NCBI RefSeq assembly: GCF_029407905.1
Contig: NC_073627.1
Span: 130,523,697 to 130,587,696 of the forward strand
DNA from: Bubalus kerabau
Lineage: Eukaryota; Chordata; Mammalia; Artiodactyla; Bovidae
Length of the DNA stretch: 64,000 nucleotides
Reading direction: 5' to 3'
Positions within the stretch are counted from its first letter, which is position 1; each line of letters begins with the position of its first letter. A model generated the notes under the pieces. It was not told the DNA's origin. It saw only the letters and a program-made list of their open reading frames with translations, and made no database searches. Below are positions 37,501-49,500 of this stretch, piece by piece. Both the position numbers and the translations under genes were made by a program.

Positions 37501-40500
37501 TCACTGAAGAGGTGAGTGAATGGTAAATTTCATGTAAGTCGGTAGTACATTTGCTTGCTTATTTCAGACCTGATGGTGACTTGTCTTGGGCACTGCAGAA
37601 GGCTGCAAGAGTTTTAGTTGAACACCATGGAGACTGCCTCCCTCTTTCTGGTACAGAGGAGGTGGGAGTCCCAGGGCCCAAGATGCTCCCCAAGGATGTG
37701 CCAGGACAGGGGAGGAGACACAGCTCAGGCCGGTCCTCAGACCTCCCCAGAGGTGAATACTGGGCTCTCAACACAGAACCTGACTCCCTCCTGTTGTGAA
37801 GATGCACAGCCTCTTCTGCCATTTGAGCCCCTTCAGGACAGAATCAGATTTTAGCAGTGTGTCCACTGTATTGTTTGGAAATTGGCTTTTACACATGCAA
37901 AGCCAGTTGTTTAAAATGCTGGACATGGGAGGGTGCCAAATTAAAACATTATGTTTCTCTCCTCTGTGTTAGTCGCTCAGTCGTGTCCGTCTCTGAGACC
38001 CCATAGACTGTAGCCTGCCAGGTTCCTCTGTTCTTGGAATTCTCCAGGCAAGAATACTGGAGTGGGTTGCCATTTCCTTCTCCAACTCAGAACCTTCTTA
38101 CCTCTGACCTTTACTAAGAACGGTGTGTCAGCTCACTCCTTCCCCTATCCTGGGACGAAAATTCAAGACACTCCTCTCCCAGTCACTGTCTGGTAAACAG
38201 CCTATTTTCACAGGTATTTCCAAAATCCAGTCCAGCATAATATAAAAAATCCAATAAAAATACAGATACAACCAGGAGCCAGGCAGGGAAGGAAGCACAG
38301 GAACTTCCTGTATATTTTCTTACTTCTTTCTCCTCTCTCTCATCACTACCCACCCCCCAGCAGCTGTTTTCAACATCTGCAGAGCCTGGCCCATCTGGAG
38401 AAAACGGCACAGTTTTATGTGTCTGGTCAGACTGTGATCTGGGCCTTTTGTGGGGAAGATGTCTTATTGCTAGAATATTCTCTCATGGGGGCTTTTGTGA
38501 TTCCCCAGAGGTCCTGCAAGGGATCTAGGACCCAAGTCCATTTTTGACCTTTTAACTTCCTCCTGGGCTTCCACCCTCTGGTCACCCTGAACCTCTAGGG
38601 GGCCCTGTGGGGTGAGTTCATCTCAGGATGGCTTTAATGGCTCTTTTTGGAGCGGTTGTTATCATTCTATCACCAGGAAAGCAACAGCAGGACAGTTATC
38701 TCTCTGTCTCTCTCTCTCTTCACTCTGAGTCTAGATAGCTCCCTGCTTTTGCCTTTGGTATTTCCCTAGAGGAATCAAACACCAGTCCCTTTGTCTCCCA
38801 AAGTCCGAGGACTACGTATTGTGCTTAACAAATGATGGAGGGTGGGGGGAAGCCACAGCACACAGAAAATTGTCTCTAGAGGAATCTTTTTTAAATAATT
38901 TTTTTAGTTTATTTATTTATTTTTGGCTGTGCTGGGTATTCGTTGCTTTCACTAGTTACGATGAGCCAGGGTTTCTTCATTGCAGTGCGTGGGCTTCTCA
39001 TTGTGGTGGTTTCCCTTTTTGCGGAGCACAGTCTCTAGGGCAAGTGGGCTTCAGTAGTTGAATTCCCAGGCTCTAGAGCGCAGGCTCAGTAGTTGTGGTG
39101 CACAGGCTTAGCTGCCCAGCAGCACGTGGAATCTTCTTGGACCAGGGATCAAACCTGTGTCCTCCGTTGGTAGGCTGATTCCCATCCACTAGGCTACTAG
39201 GAAATTGCCGAAAGGAATTCTTGTTCTCTAATTGCTTAGCCCCTAAATGAATTCTTTCCCTTTTCTTACATAGCCCGGAGGCAGGTGGAGGGCAAATATC
39301 GATAGGATAGGATAGAACTGATTCTGTTTCCTTTCATTGTCTCTGTGCATGTCCCACATAAGTGGTCTGGCTCTTTTTTTTTTTAGAGGTTAACAGAGGG
39401 TATCTGGAGCCTCTTGAATTATACTTGCCCTTTGGAACTTTAGCTGACACTGAGTCAGAATAAAATCTCGTTTTAACAACTTATTGACCAAAGATTTATT
39501 AATGCGTCTTTCGCTGCCCAAACATTATTGACTGGAGTGTTTCAATATTCACTTATATAACAAATCGCCAACCAAAGGCTTTAGTTTCTGCAAAAATCCC
39601 CTGGTCAATAATATGTTAAAATCCTATGACATCATCTTTTCTCTTTTTGGGGGGGACAATAATTCTATAAGGATTTAATGTTATGTGGGAAAAGAGTTCT
39701 GTAGCCCAGTGGGTTTGGGAAATGCTCCTCTCTGTATTCTGGTTATAGGCTCTAAGTCTTGCAGCAAAGAAATCTAACTCTGATCAGGTTAGTGTTTTTA
39801 GTATCAAAAGAACTATTTTCTGCAATGAAACAGAGCAAAACCCCACCCAAATATTTTTTTTTAAAAAAACAAACCTTTGTGAAACCGAGATAAAGCGCAG
39901 TTGGTTTGGTGACACCAGCCGCATAAGTTGCTCTCTCGCATCATATCCTGCATCTGCTGTGTAACCTTCAGAGAATCTGCCTGTGAATTTTCTAAGGAAA
40001 CTGAGTCACAGGGAAAGAGAGTGGTGTCCAGTCTTGAGAAGGCTGAGGAGGACAGGGTTTCTGCCTACATACCTCTGAAGCAGTGTCATGGGGGAAGACA
40101 CTCACCCTGTTCCTATGCTCCTGGACGGGCACGCAGGAGAGGTCACAGGGAGGCAGACGGGGCTGGACTGAAGTGTCTAGTACCCGAGCAGGTGTCTCAG
40201 GAGGCAGCGATCTCCCAGTCACTGGTGTGGCAAACAGATGCTTGGAATCAGGTGGAAGACACAGGGGCCTTGCAGTCTCTCCTGCCACAGGGATTCTGGG
40301 GGCTTTTGTGGAGCTGGGGCAACATCATAGATAAGAAAGTACTTTGAGGAAAGAAGATACAGAGATGCAAATTGCCAGCCACAGCCATCTTGATCAGGGG
40401 TATGGGCAAGTGATCTGGTCCCTAGTGATGTCTTTGTTCCCAGAGTCCATACACAGAAGATTTGGCAGCAACAGCAGCAGCTGGGGAGGCCAAGATGCCC

Positions 40501-43500
40501 ATCAGCACTGCTTGGGAAGCAGAGGCCAGCAGCGTGCCCACCGGGGGACTGACCCTCTCCATGCCCATTGAGGACCCTGGGGAGGGGGTCACTCTGGTAA
40601 GCAGCTCAGAGTGCATGCTCTACTTCACTTGTTTCTGGAGTTTGGCGGTGTCTCGGGTGGGAGCAGTCACTGGTCTTCCTCACCTGCTTGCAAAGTACAG
40701 AGCGATGGCCTTGTGGGGCCAAGTCCAAGTAGACTCAGATTTGGAGGCCCAGGCCTCTGTTGACTGACTCAGCAGGTGTTTGTGGAGTACTGCACTGTGC
40801 TGGGCACCAGGTGAAAAGGACAGATCCAGCCCCTGGGGGGACAGAGAGGGGAGAGGTACGATAGGAGAAGCACAGGGGAGCACAAAAAAGGGGGCCCAGA
40901 ACCCAGAGTTGGGGGTCCAAGAGGCCTTTCTGGGTAAAGGATGCTGAAGGGGAGACCGGGGGATGCTTAGAAGTAGCCTCGTGATGGGAGTGAGACAGGT
41001 GTTCTAGGAGGTAGGCCAGTAGGAGCAGAAGCTGGAGGCATCAAGATGAACACAAAAGACCTACCCAAGTGCAGCATGCCTGCAGGGCCAGGCGTGAGCA
41101 GTAGGGAAGGGAAACTCAGCTGGAGAGGCCTCTGAGACCACGGGTGCGTGAAAAAGAACCTGAACGCTCAGCAGAAGTGGGGAGTCACTGAAGGGCATTT
41201 CAGAGGAAGTGACCTAGTCACAGCAGGATCTTGGATCCCTTGACTCCTAAGTAGGGAAAGAAGGAAGTAAACAAGCCGGGAGGTAGGCAGGTGGGTTTGG
41301 GGGCTATGTCTAGGTCTGGAACAGGAATGTTGCCTTGCTGTAGGAGTAGTCAATGATGCCACCTCCTGCCAAGAATCCCAATGAGTAAAGGCCTGGAAAA
41401 CATCCATCGGATCTGTCACAATGATGGTTGCTGCCCTCAGGGAGGGCAGTTCAGTTCCTTCCAGCCATAGTGCAGCAGGTCAGTGATGGTGGCCCTGGTG
41501 ATGTCTTCCTATTCAGGGTCCAGAAAACGAAGAAGGTTCAGCAGCGACAGCAGCAGGGGAGGCCGAGGAGCCCGTGAGCATTGCCAGGGAAGCAGAGGCC
41601 AGCAGCGTGCCCACCGGGGGACTGACCCTTCCTATGCCCACCCAGGACCCTGGAGAAATGGTCACTCTGGTAAAGAGTGTAAAGTGCTGGAAGGCTGTGG
41701 GTCACAGCTGGGAGCAGATCCCAGCCTTCTGAGAGGGCCAGTCTCCATTCTGTCTAGCAAATCCAGAAGAACCTGAATGGGGAGGGGGCACCTGACAAAT
41801 ACTCCCTCAGAGGTGGGGTCTGCCGGTGCCCATGAGCGTGCTGTGGAGAGTGCTGTGGCCCCTGGAGGCATGGGGACAGCGCAGGGCTGATGCAGGGCTT
41901 GGGAGCGGGAGTGGAAGAGTGCTGGATGTGAATGGAGGAGGTGATGGTGGCCACAGCCACGCCCATTTGTGGGCACAAGCACAGGTGGTCAGAGCACAGT
42001 GGAGGGTCAGGTTCAAGCAAGCCCTGGCATGGTCCAATGGCCTGGCCAGGCCTTCTCAACCCTCCTTTCAGGCATCATGGAGAGATGCTCCCATCTCCTG
42101 AAGGCAGGATGCAAGGATCCAAGGACACTGCAAGTCTGTCCTGTAACACTGTCATAATGGCTGTCCTGCACGACCTTCAGACTCGACAGATTCAAACCTA
42201 GACTCCTTATTCTCTTGAGTTCCTGTCTCAGATGATGGAGTCCTCATCCACCAGCTGCCAAATCCAGAATTCTCTTCCCTCTTCCATACTTCCCACATTC
42301 TGTCACGTGTCAAGTCTTGTTGATTTTTCTGCCTCAACATATCACACTTGTGCCTCTTTCTACCTTTCTCCAGTGCCAGCCCCCTGGATCGAGCCCAGCC
42401 CAGACATCCCCAGCCCAGACGATGGCTAAGGCCTCCCCTGGCCACCTCCACCCTCTCTCCCAGCTCCTCCTGGTGGGGGCAGCTGTTGTGGGAGGCTTCC
42501 CACTGTCCTCCTTGCAGGCCCTGCTCCCCCACCTGGCCGCCACGGCTTGCAGGGTTCAGCCTCACCAGCCTTGGGGCCACATCTTGGGCCACTGTCCCTG
42601 CTCTCAGTGCTCCAGCATCACTGGTCTTTTTTCAATTTCTGGATCATACCTCACTCCTCCTTGCCTTAGAACCCTCCCACCCCCTCTCTTATCTGCCTGG
42701 ACCTTTTCCTCCTCCTCCTTCCCTCATTTAATTCCTGCTTATCCTTAGAGTTCAGCTCAAACATCACTTTATTAGGAAGGCGCCTCCCAGGCTGTGAAGT
42801 CTGCCTGTCAGACACATTCACAGCACCCCTGAATGTCTCCTTGGAAGGTCTCATCACAATTGTAATTAGGAGTAGACTGGGTAAATTGCTCATTTCTGGC
42901 TCAGCTGGGCTGTGGGCTCTGTGAGGCTGGGGAGCACACACATCTTGCTCATAGATCTGTCTGCATCCCTACAGATGCTGGGGCCTCAGTAGATGTTTGC
43001 TGGGTGCGTGAAAGGAGGGGGTCGTCAGGCCGTCACATACCAACACTGGTCTTTGAGATCCTTCCACACATTCGTTCTCAGCCTTTCACCTCTGGTACTA
43101 ATGTCCAGACAAGGAACCTTTACAGTGGAGAGGGCATGCCCCTACCAGGTGATGGAGTGCCCCAAGCCACTTGCTGGTTACATGGATTATTTTAATTAAC
43201 TAATCGTCACTACCACCTGCTCTTTCTTTTTCTTCCTCTTCTTCACCTTGCTTCCCTCCCCCCTTACCTTTCCTTCCTCTTAAAGGCAAATCCCTTGTCA
43301 CAGGGTGAGAAAACCGGGGATCAGGTTCCAGTCTTTACTCAAAAGAAACTAAGCTAGCAGAGCTGTCTGGAGATAGAAGGGCTTCCTGTGCAGGTGGGGA
43401 GCTCCCATTACTCAAGCTGTGCATCCAGCAGAAACGTCTTTGAGGGGACTCCGGGGCAGGGAGGGGATGACCTGAGGGGTGCATTCTAAGCCTGGAGTTC

Positions 43501-46500
43501 TGGGGGTCTGTGGGCTGAGGCTGGTGCTAGATGAGCTATGGCCATGCTTTTGTCTGATGACCTCAGTAGTTTCCTCCCTGCAGTCACACACCCAGCGACC
43601 CGGGGTATGGATGAGGTGGATGAGCCCTTGTGCCAATTTCCTTTCAGAGTCCAATCAGTGAAGAAGGCTCTACAACAGCAGCAGCTGCAACAGATGTGCC
43701 ACTCGGCACTTTTGAGGAAGAAGAGGCCAGCGGGGTCCCCACCAATGACCTGGCTTTCATCACACCGACAGCGGCCTCCGAGCAAGGGGTCACTTCTGTA
43801 GGTGTCTCCTAGCATCCTCTCCAGCTCACAGCGGGGAGGGAGGTCAGGGTCATGGGACAGGAGCAGTTGCTGGCCTTCCCAGAGCCAAATGCACAGGCGA
43901 CTTCGTTAGGGCACGGATTTAGGTTGGCACCAACAGAGGGAGGCAGGATGTAACTGAGGAGCATGGCAGAGGGGGTCAGGGGAACAGGCTTGGTCCTGAC
44001 CCTACTACGCCCAGCTTTGTCTTAGGAGAACTTTCTCAGAGCGTGGTCCAAAGTTAGACAGCGTTGCTGGGATCAGGGGAGGCAGTGAGCACTGCTAGGG
44101 AGGAGGGCTTAGAGGAGATGCACGTTTCAGAAGAGGATCGTGAACCTGTGCTTTGGTGAGTATGTCGGGAGTAATGACAGTTGTAGGTAGGCAAGTGCTT
44201 TGAAACTGGGCTAGCACCACTCAAAGGACAGTCGACAAAACTCCCCAGCAGCAGTGTGCTCGTGGCGTTGTGGGTGAGGCGACACGAGTCCTTATGTTGC
44301 TTTGGCTTCTCAGGGTCCTGGCGACGAAGACTTAGCAGCAGCCACGACAGAGGAGCCCCTTACTGCGGCTGGGGCAGACGCATTGGGCAGCACTCCCCCT
44401 GAGGGGCCCCCACTCCCCTTACCCTCAGTAGCCCCTGAAAGCGGGGCCCTTCCGGTAAGTGAAGATTTCACTTCACACAGAGGTGTGAAGATTTGACTTG
44501 GCCAGTCTTACAGAGGAGGGAAAGAAAGGCCAGAGTCGTGGGAAGGGCGTGGGTTTTCATCTTGGTTTGGAACATGCAGAATTGGGGCTTTTGAGAGAAC
44601 ACATGAGGAAGCTGCAGTCTGTAGAGATAAAGCACGAGGTAAGAAGCTAGGGCACCTGGCTTTGTGTTCCAAGTTGCCCACATCTTTAATTGAAGTGAGT
44701 CTAACAGGCAGACCTGCCGAAAGGTACAAAGGCCCATCTCAAATGTCATGAGATTCCCATTCTGGAGGTGAGAAAGCTTATAAGCTGTGGCAGAGACTAT
44801 AAAGGAAATAGAAGCATCAAAGGTGTGTGTGTGTTGAGAGGGTCCAATTACCTTCAGGTGCCGTGTAACACAAGTTTCTATAATTCTGGGTTGCAACTAT
44901 ATGACCTCAGGCAAATCCTTTTTTGGGGGCCTCAGTTTCCTCATCTGTAAAATAGGGTAGCTGTGACGTCAAGTCAGAAATGCAGGTCAGAGACTGTTTG
45001 GAAAGTTCTGTGCACAGGTGTGAGGTTGTCACTACTTAAGGGCTGTGACTTTGTCTTTTAGAAGTGGGAAACCCAGAGCCAGTCCTCGGCATGGGCTTGT
45101 GTGAACTGGGGAATTAAATTGCCCTTTAAGTGTCGATATTTTTAAAGGAAAGTGTTCCATTGGTGACCAGCTTGGGCTTGCCAGTTCCCCGAGTAGCACT
45201 TGGTCACACATGCTTTCAGAGCCTTGAGTCAACCTCCAGGCACGTGGTCCCTCAGCCACAGTGCTGACCCGGGACTGGAGGGACTATGGGATGGTACACC
45301 CGAGAGCCAGCTGCAAGTCCCAGATGCCCACTGCGCCAGCCCCTGGTGCTTGCCAAGCACTGCTCTGTCTCTTTATTTTTTGTTCGTTCACTTGTCATGA
45401 CTCAGTGCACAGCAACTCAGGGCCTTCAGTCTATACACTTGGAAACTGAGATGAATATGACCTCGTTCCTGTCCCCAAGGAACTCACAGTGAAGGGGCAA
45501 GAAATAAGCCTTTTGCATGGACATTTATTAAGCACTCTGGGTTCCAAGTTGATCTATACAACGCCACTCTCTGGTGCAAGGAGAGTCATCTCTGTTTCCC
45601 AGGCAAGGGGAGTGACATTTAGGTAAAGGAACCTGCCTGCTGTGGCGCGCCCCAAAGACCAGGGCCAGGATTTGAACCCGGGCATACTGGCCTGCAAAGC
45701 TCATGCCCTGGCGCATCCCCGAGAGTGTGGTGTAGTGAAGAGGCTCCAGGTTGGGAGCCGGGAGGCTGAGGTTCTGACTTGTGGTGAGTCTTGGTGTTGC
45801 TTTCTGTAAAAGGAGAAGATGAGCAAGAGCTCTGGTTTTTAACTTTTCTGCATCTTGGAGACACCTGGATGCTTAGGTTGCTGCAGGTGTCTGAGTCCAC
45901 TGCCAAGCCAGTTGAGGAGCTCTTGGTGCCAGGGTTCGTGCTCCCGGGAGACTCGACTGGGAAATGAACATGGAACCCACCAGGCTGGCTGGATGCCTGT
46001 GGCCCCCAGCTCCTGTGCTGTGACTCCCTAAATGAAGTCCCCCTGCTCCTCTGCTCCTCACCCCAAGGAACACACAAAACCCCAAGACTGCGTCTCCCCA
46101 CAGAGATGCCACATCGGGTGCAGCAGGGCTGGCTGGCCATGTGCCTTCTCACAGAGCCAGTTCTCCTTCTTCTAAACTTTCTTATTATGGCAACTCTAAA
46201 AATTCCCGAAAGGACTTAGAATAGTATAATAAACCCCCTCATATACATCAGTCAGCAACATAATGTGCCTTGCTTTTATCCACCTCCTACAGCTATCTTT
46301 TTGGAGTGGAGGGAAGGCTGGAGTGTTTTAAAGCAAATCCCAAGCATCATATCATTTAACTAAAAAACACATTAATGTGTATTGTTAAAAGGTTAATCTG
46401 GGACCTTTTCTCCTTTGCCACAGTATCATCCATCAGTGGGTGATAATGGATGTCATTATCCATCTAACAAAGCTGACAATGGTTCCTTCACATCATCTAA

Positions 46501-49500
46501 TACCCTGGCTATTTAAATATGCCTTTTTATGGTTAGGTTGGATCTGAATCCAAACAGGGTCTACATTGTTTGGTTGGTGTCTCTTAAGTCTCTTTTAGTC
46601 TGATTTTCTCCCACCTACTTTGTTCTTTTTGCCATTGATTTGTTGGGCAGCCTGGTTCAGTTGTCCTTAGATCCTTTATATTTTGTGCTTTGAGAAGCTG
46701 GTGTTTGGTGAGGGCCTGGTGAGACCAGCTATGCTGGTGGCTGTGTCAGTGACTGACTACTTCTGAGAAGTTCTGTGTCAACACATATAAACACCATAAA
46801 TTGCATTTTGTTGACCCAGACACTTCTGTTCTAGGAATCAATCCTAAAAGAGGTAATCTTATATTAAAAAAAGCTTTCTGTACATGGATATTAATCTTAG
46901 TATTGTCCCTAATGGAAAAAGAAAACTGGATACAGTTTAGCCAACAATAGGGGAGTTAACTGAATTAAAGGATGTTCAAATAATGGGACATTATACAGCT
47001 ATTAAAATTAAACTTACTAGGAGTATTTAATGACAGGAAAATACTGTATAATGCTAAGTGAAAAAAATTGGTTATGAAATTTAGTATACTGAGTGGTCTT
47101 AACATATTAAAAATAGATACATGCAAAAGCCCGGGAAGGAAATACCCTTTCTAAATGTCAGCAAGTATGGCCTTAAAGTAGCAGAACTGTGGTGGTTGAT
47201 AGTTTCCTAATATATGGTGGTGTTTCCACCAAGGGTGCTTCTGACTTTTCCAATGAGATTTTAAAAAATTTCTAAGAAGAGAGGTAGCTCAGTGGTAAAG
47301 AATCTGCCTGCCAACACAGGAGACATGACATCAATCCCTGGGTCAGGATTGATTTCTTAGAAAAGGAAATGGCAACCCACTCCAGTATTCTTGCCTGGGA
47401 AATCCCATGGACAGAAGAGCCTGGTGGGCTATAGTCCATGGGGTCACAAAACAGTCGGATATGACTTAGTGTCTAAGCAACAAGAAAAAAGAAGAGAGAG
47501 GGGGAGAAAGGAGAAAGGGAAAGACGAGCTTGCAGCATTTCATCCTGGCATATAACCTGTAAAGATACCTCACCCTAAGTGCCTGTGTCTGGAATCTGTG
47601 ACGAGCTGAAATAGGTACCCTGATTCCTCAGGAAATGATTTAAAAACACCACAAAGACAGTAACAGGACTACCCACTCTGAAGTATCTTTTGGATGATTT
47701 TGAATCTTAGACTCACCCAAGGTAATGGGTGAGAGGGATACCCACATCTGGCCCTGCCACACCCCTCTCTCTGTCTGTTCGTGTGTATAATGGGGATGTA
47801 GACCTTCTCCCTGGGATGAGAATCAAATGAGCTAATACCTGGAAATTTTACCTGGCATGTGGTACATGCTTAACAGATTAGGTATATAAAACTCCTGCAT
47901 AAGCCTCCTCTGAAGAGGAGCGTAATTTCTGGAGAGAGAAGGGGACAGGAGGAAGGGGTGCCCAGTGCTCCACTGACATCTTGTTCTCTTTAGGGTGAAG
48001 CTGAGGAGGGGTTTCCTGGCGCCCCTGGACCTGCTGGGCCTACTGAACCCACGGTGAGATTCCTACCCATGCTTGTCACGTGTACAAAGTGCCGGGGCCA
48101 GGGATGCACACAACAGCCACAGAGGATTCTTCCTCTCAAGTGCCCTCCAGTCAGAGCTCAGTGCTCACTCCTGTGCCGGGACTCTCTCCTGGAGCCCAGG
48201 AGTTTTATATTCATAAAGCTCCTTTATATCCTGTGCCCTGAAAGGCCCCTGGGTCCCTCACATCCCAAGCTGAACTTGTCACCATGCTCCTAGGCCTGCT
48301 GTCCCTGCAGGGCTCCCCTGTTCTGGGAATGGTACCCCATCTTCCTGATCTCCAAGAGAGAAGCCAGGAAATGTCCTCAAGTGCCTCCCCCGCCTCCCTG
48401 ATCCAGTCAGTCCCCAAGCCCCTCAGTCTAGTTGTGCAACACCTCCTCATCCCTCAGATGGCGACAGCAGCCTCCTAACTGTCTCTCCACCTCCATGTCA
48501 TCACCTCCCTTCTCCCACCCACACACACACAACCTGCCCAGACTCAGCTCTAACCCCTAACCCAGATCCTCCTTACTTGATGATTGAAGGAGGCTTTGCC
48601 TGGTTTCCATCCTCAGGAATTAAGTACCAGAAAGGTGTTTTGGAAGTTTCCTTTTGTTCTTTGGAGGAATTTGATGACATTCAACAAGTAGACACTGAGT
48701 GCCTTTTTGGTGCCAGATCTCATGATGGACCCTGGGCACCCAGAGGTGTCTCAGGACTGGGCCAATTCTGGAGTCTTAGCCTAGCGGGGCCGACAGATAC
48801 ACACAACTGAGCTTCAAAGCCAGGTGGCCCTAGGGCCAAATCCAGACTTCCACAGAGGCTGGTGGGAACACAGAGCAGGAGAGATGAATTCTGTCTGAAA
48901 ACGGGGTTGGGCAGGGCTTCCTGGAGGAGGTGACCATGGAACTGGACCCTGAAGGATGAGTAGGGATTGGAAATGCAGGAAAAGAGAGGATGAGAGGCTG
49001 TGAAAGTGTCCTGTGTTTGAGCACTGGCCATATGTTGGCTGCACAGCTGGGAGGGAGAGAAGGAGGGCAGCTGTAGAGGGGACGGGGCGAAAGAGCCAGA
49101 AGGGAAGTCACCAGCAGCAGTTACAGGGGCACAGAATACTGGAAAGCTTTCAGTGACATGCCTGTCCTTGGAGAATGATGGTGAAACCCAGCATGGGAAC
49201 CTTTTCTCTCTGCAGGTGGAAGTGGAGGCTGAGGGCTCCGGCCTGGGCTGGGGCTTGGATGTCAGCTCTGGCTCTGGTGACCTGGTGCACAGTGAGGAGC
49301 TGTTGAGAGTGAGTGTGAAGGGTTAAAAGGCCTGGTGTTGGGTGGTGAGGGGAGGGCAGCCTTCATGAGGATCTAGGAGGGGGGAGGACACAGGGATTGA
49401 TAACAGATGAAACCAGCCTGGCCTCTGTAGATGACTGCTGAGGCTGGCGGTGGGCTCCTGGGACTCACTATACTTCCCATCTACATTTATGTATGCCCGG

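Larger units (their letters stand above)
37512..40443 (+). other. Intron between W5 and W6
   Basis: 2.9 kb, GT-AG. It contains an antisense BovA fragment and an antisense CHR-type SINE. The rest is unremarkable. Confidence 0.85.
44455..47993 (+). other. Intron between W9 and W10
   Basis: 3.5 kb, GT-AG. It contains MIR-like pieces, about 1 kb of old L1-like sequence (46150-47250) and a Bov-tA SINE. The collagenous exon expected here from human type XV was not seen. Confidence 0.75.

Noticed and set aside
40444..40447. Alternative acceptor two bases downstream (AG at 40444-40445) for W6
   Set aside because: It shifts the frame and removes the Ser-Pro start shared with W8.
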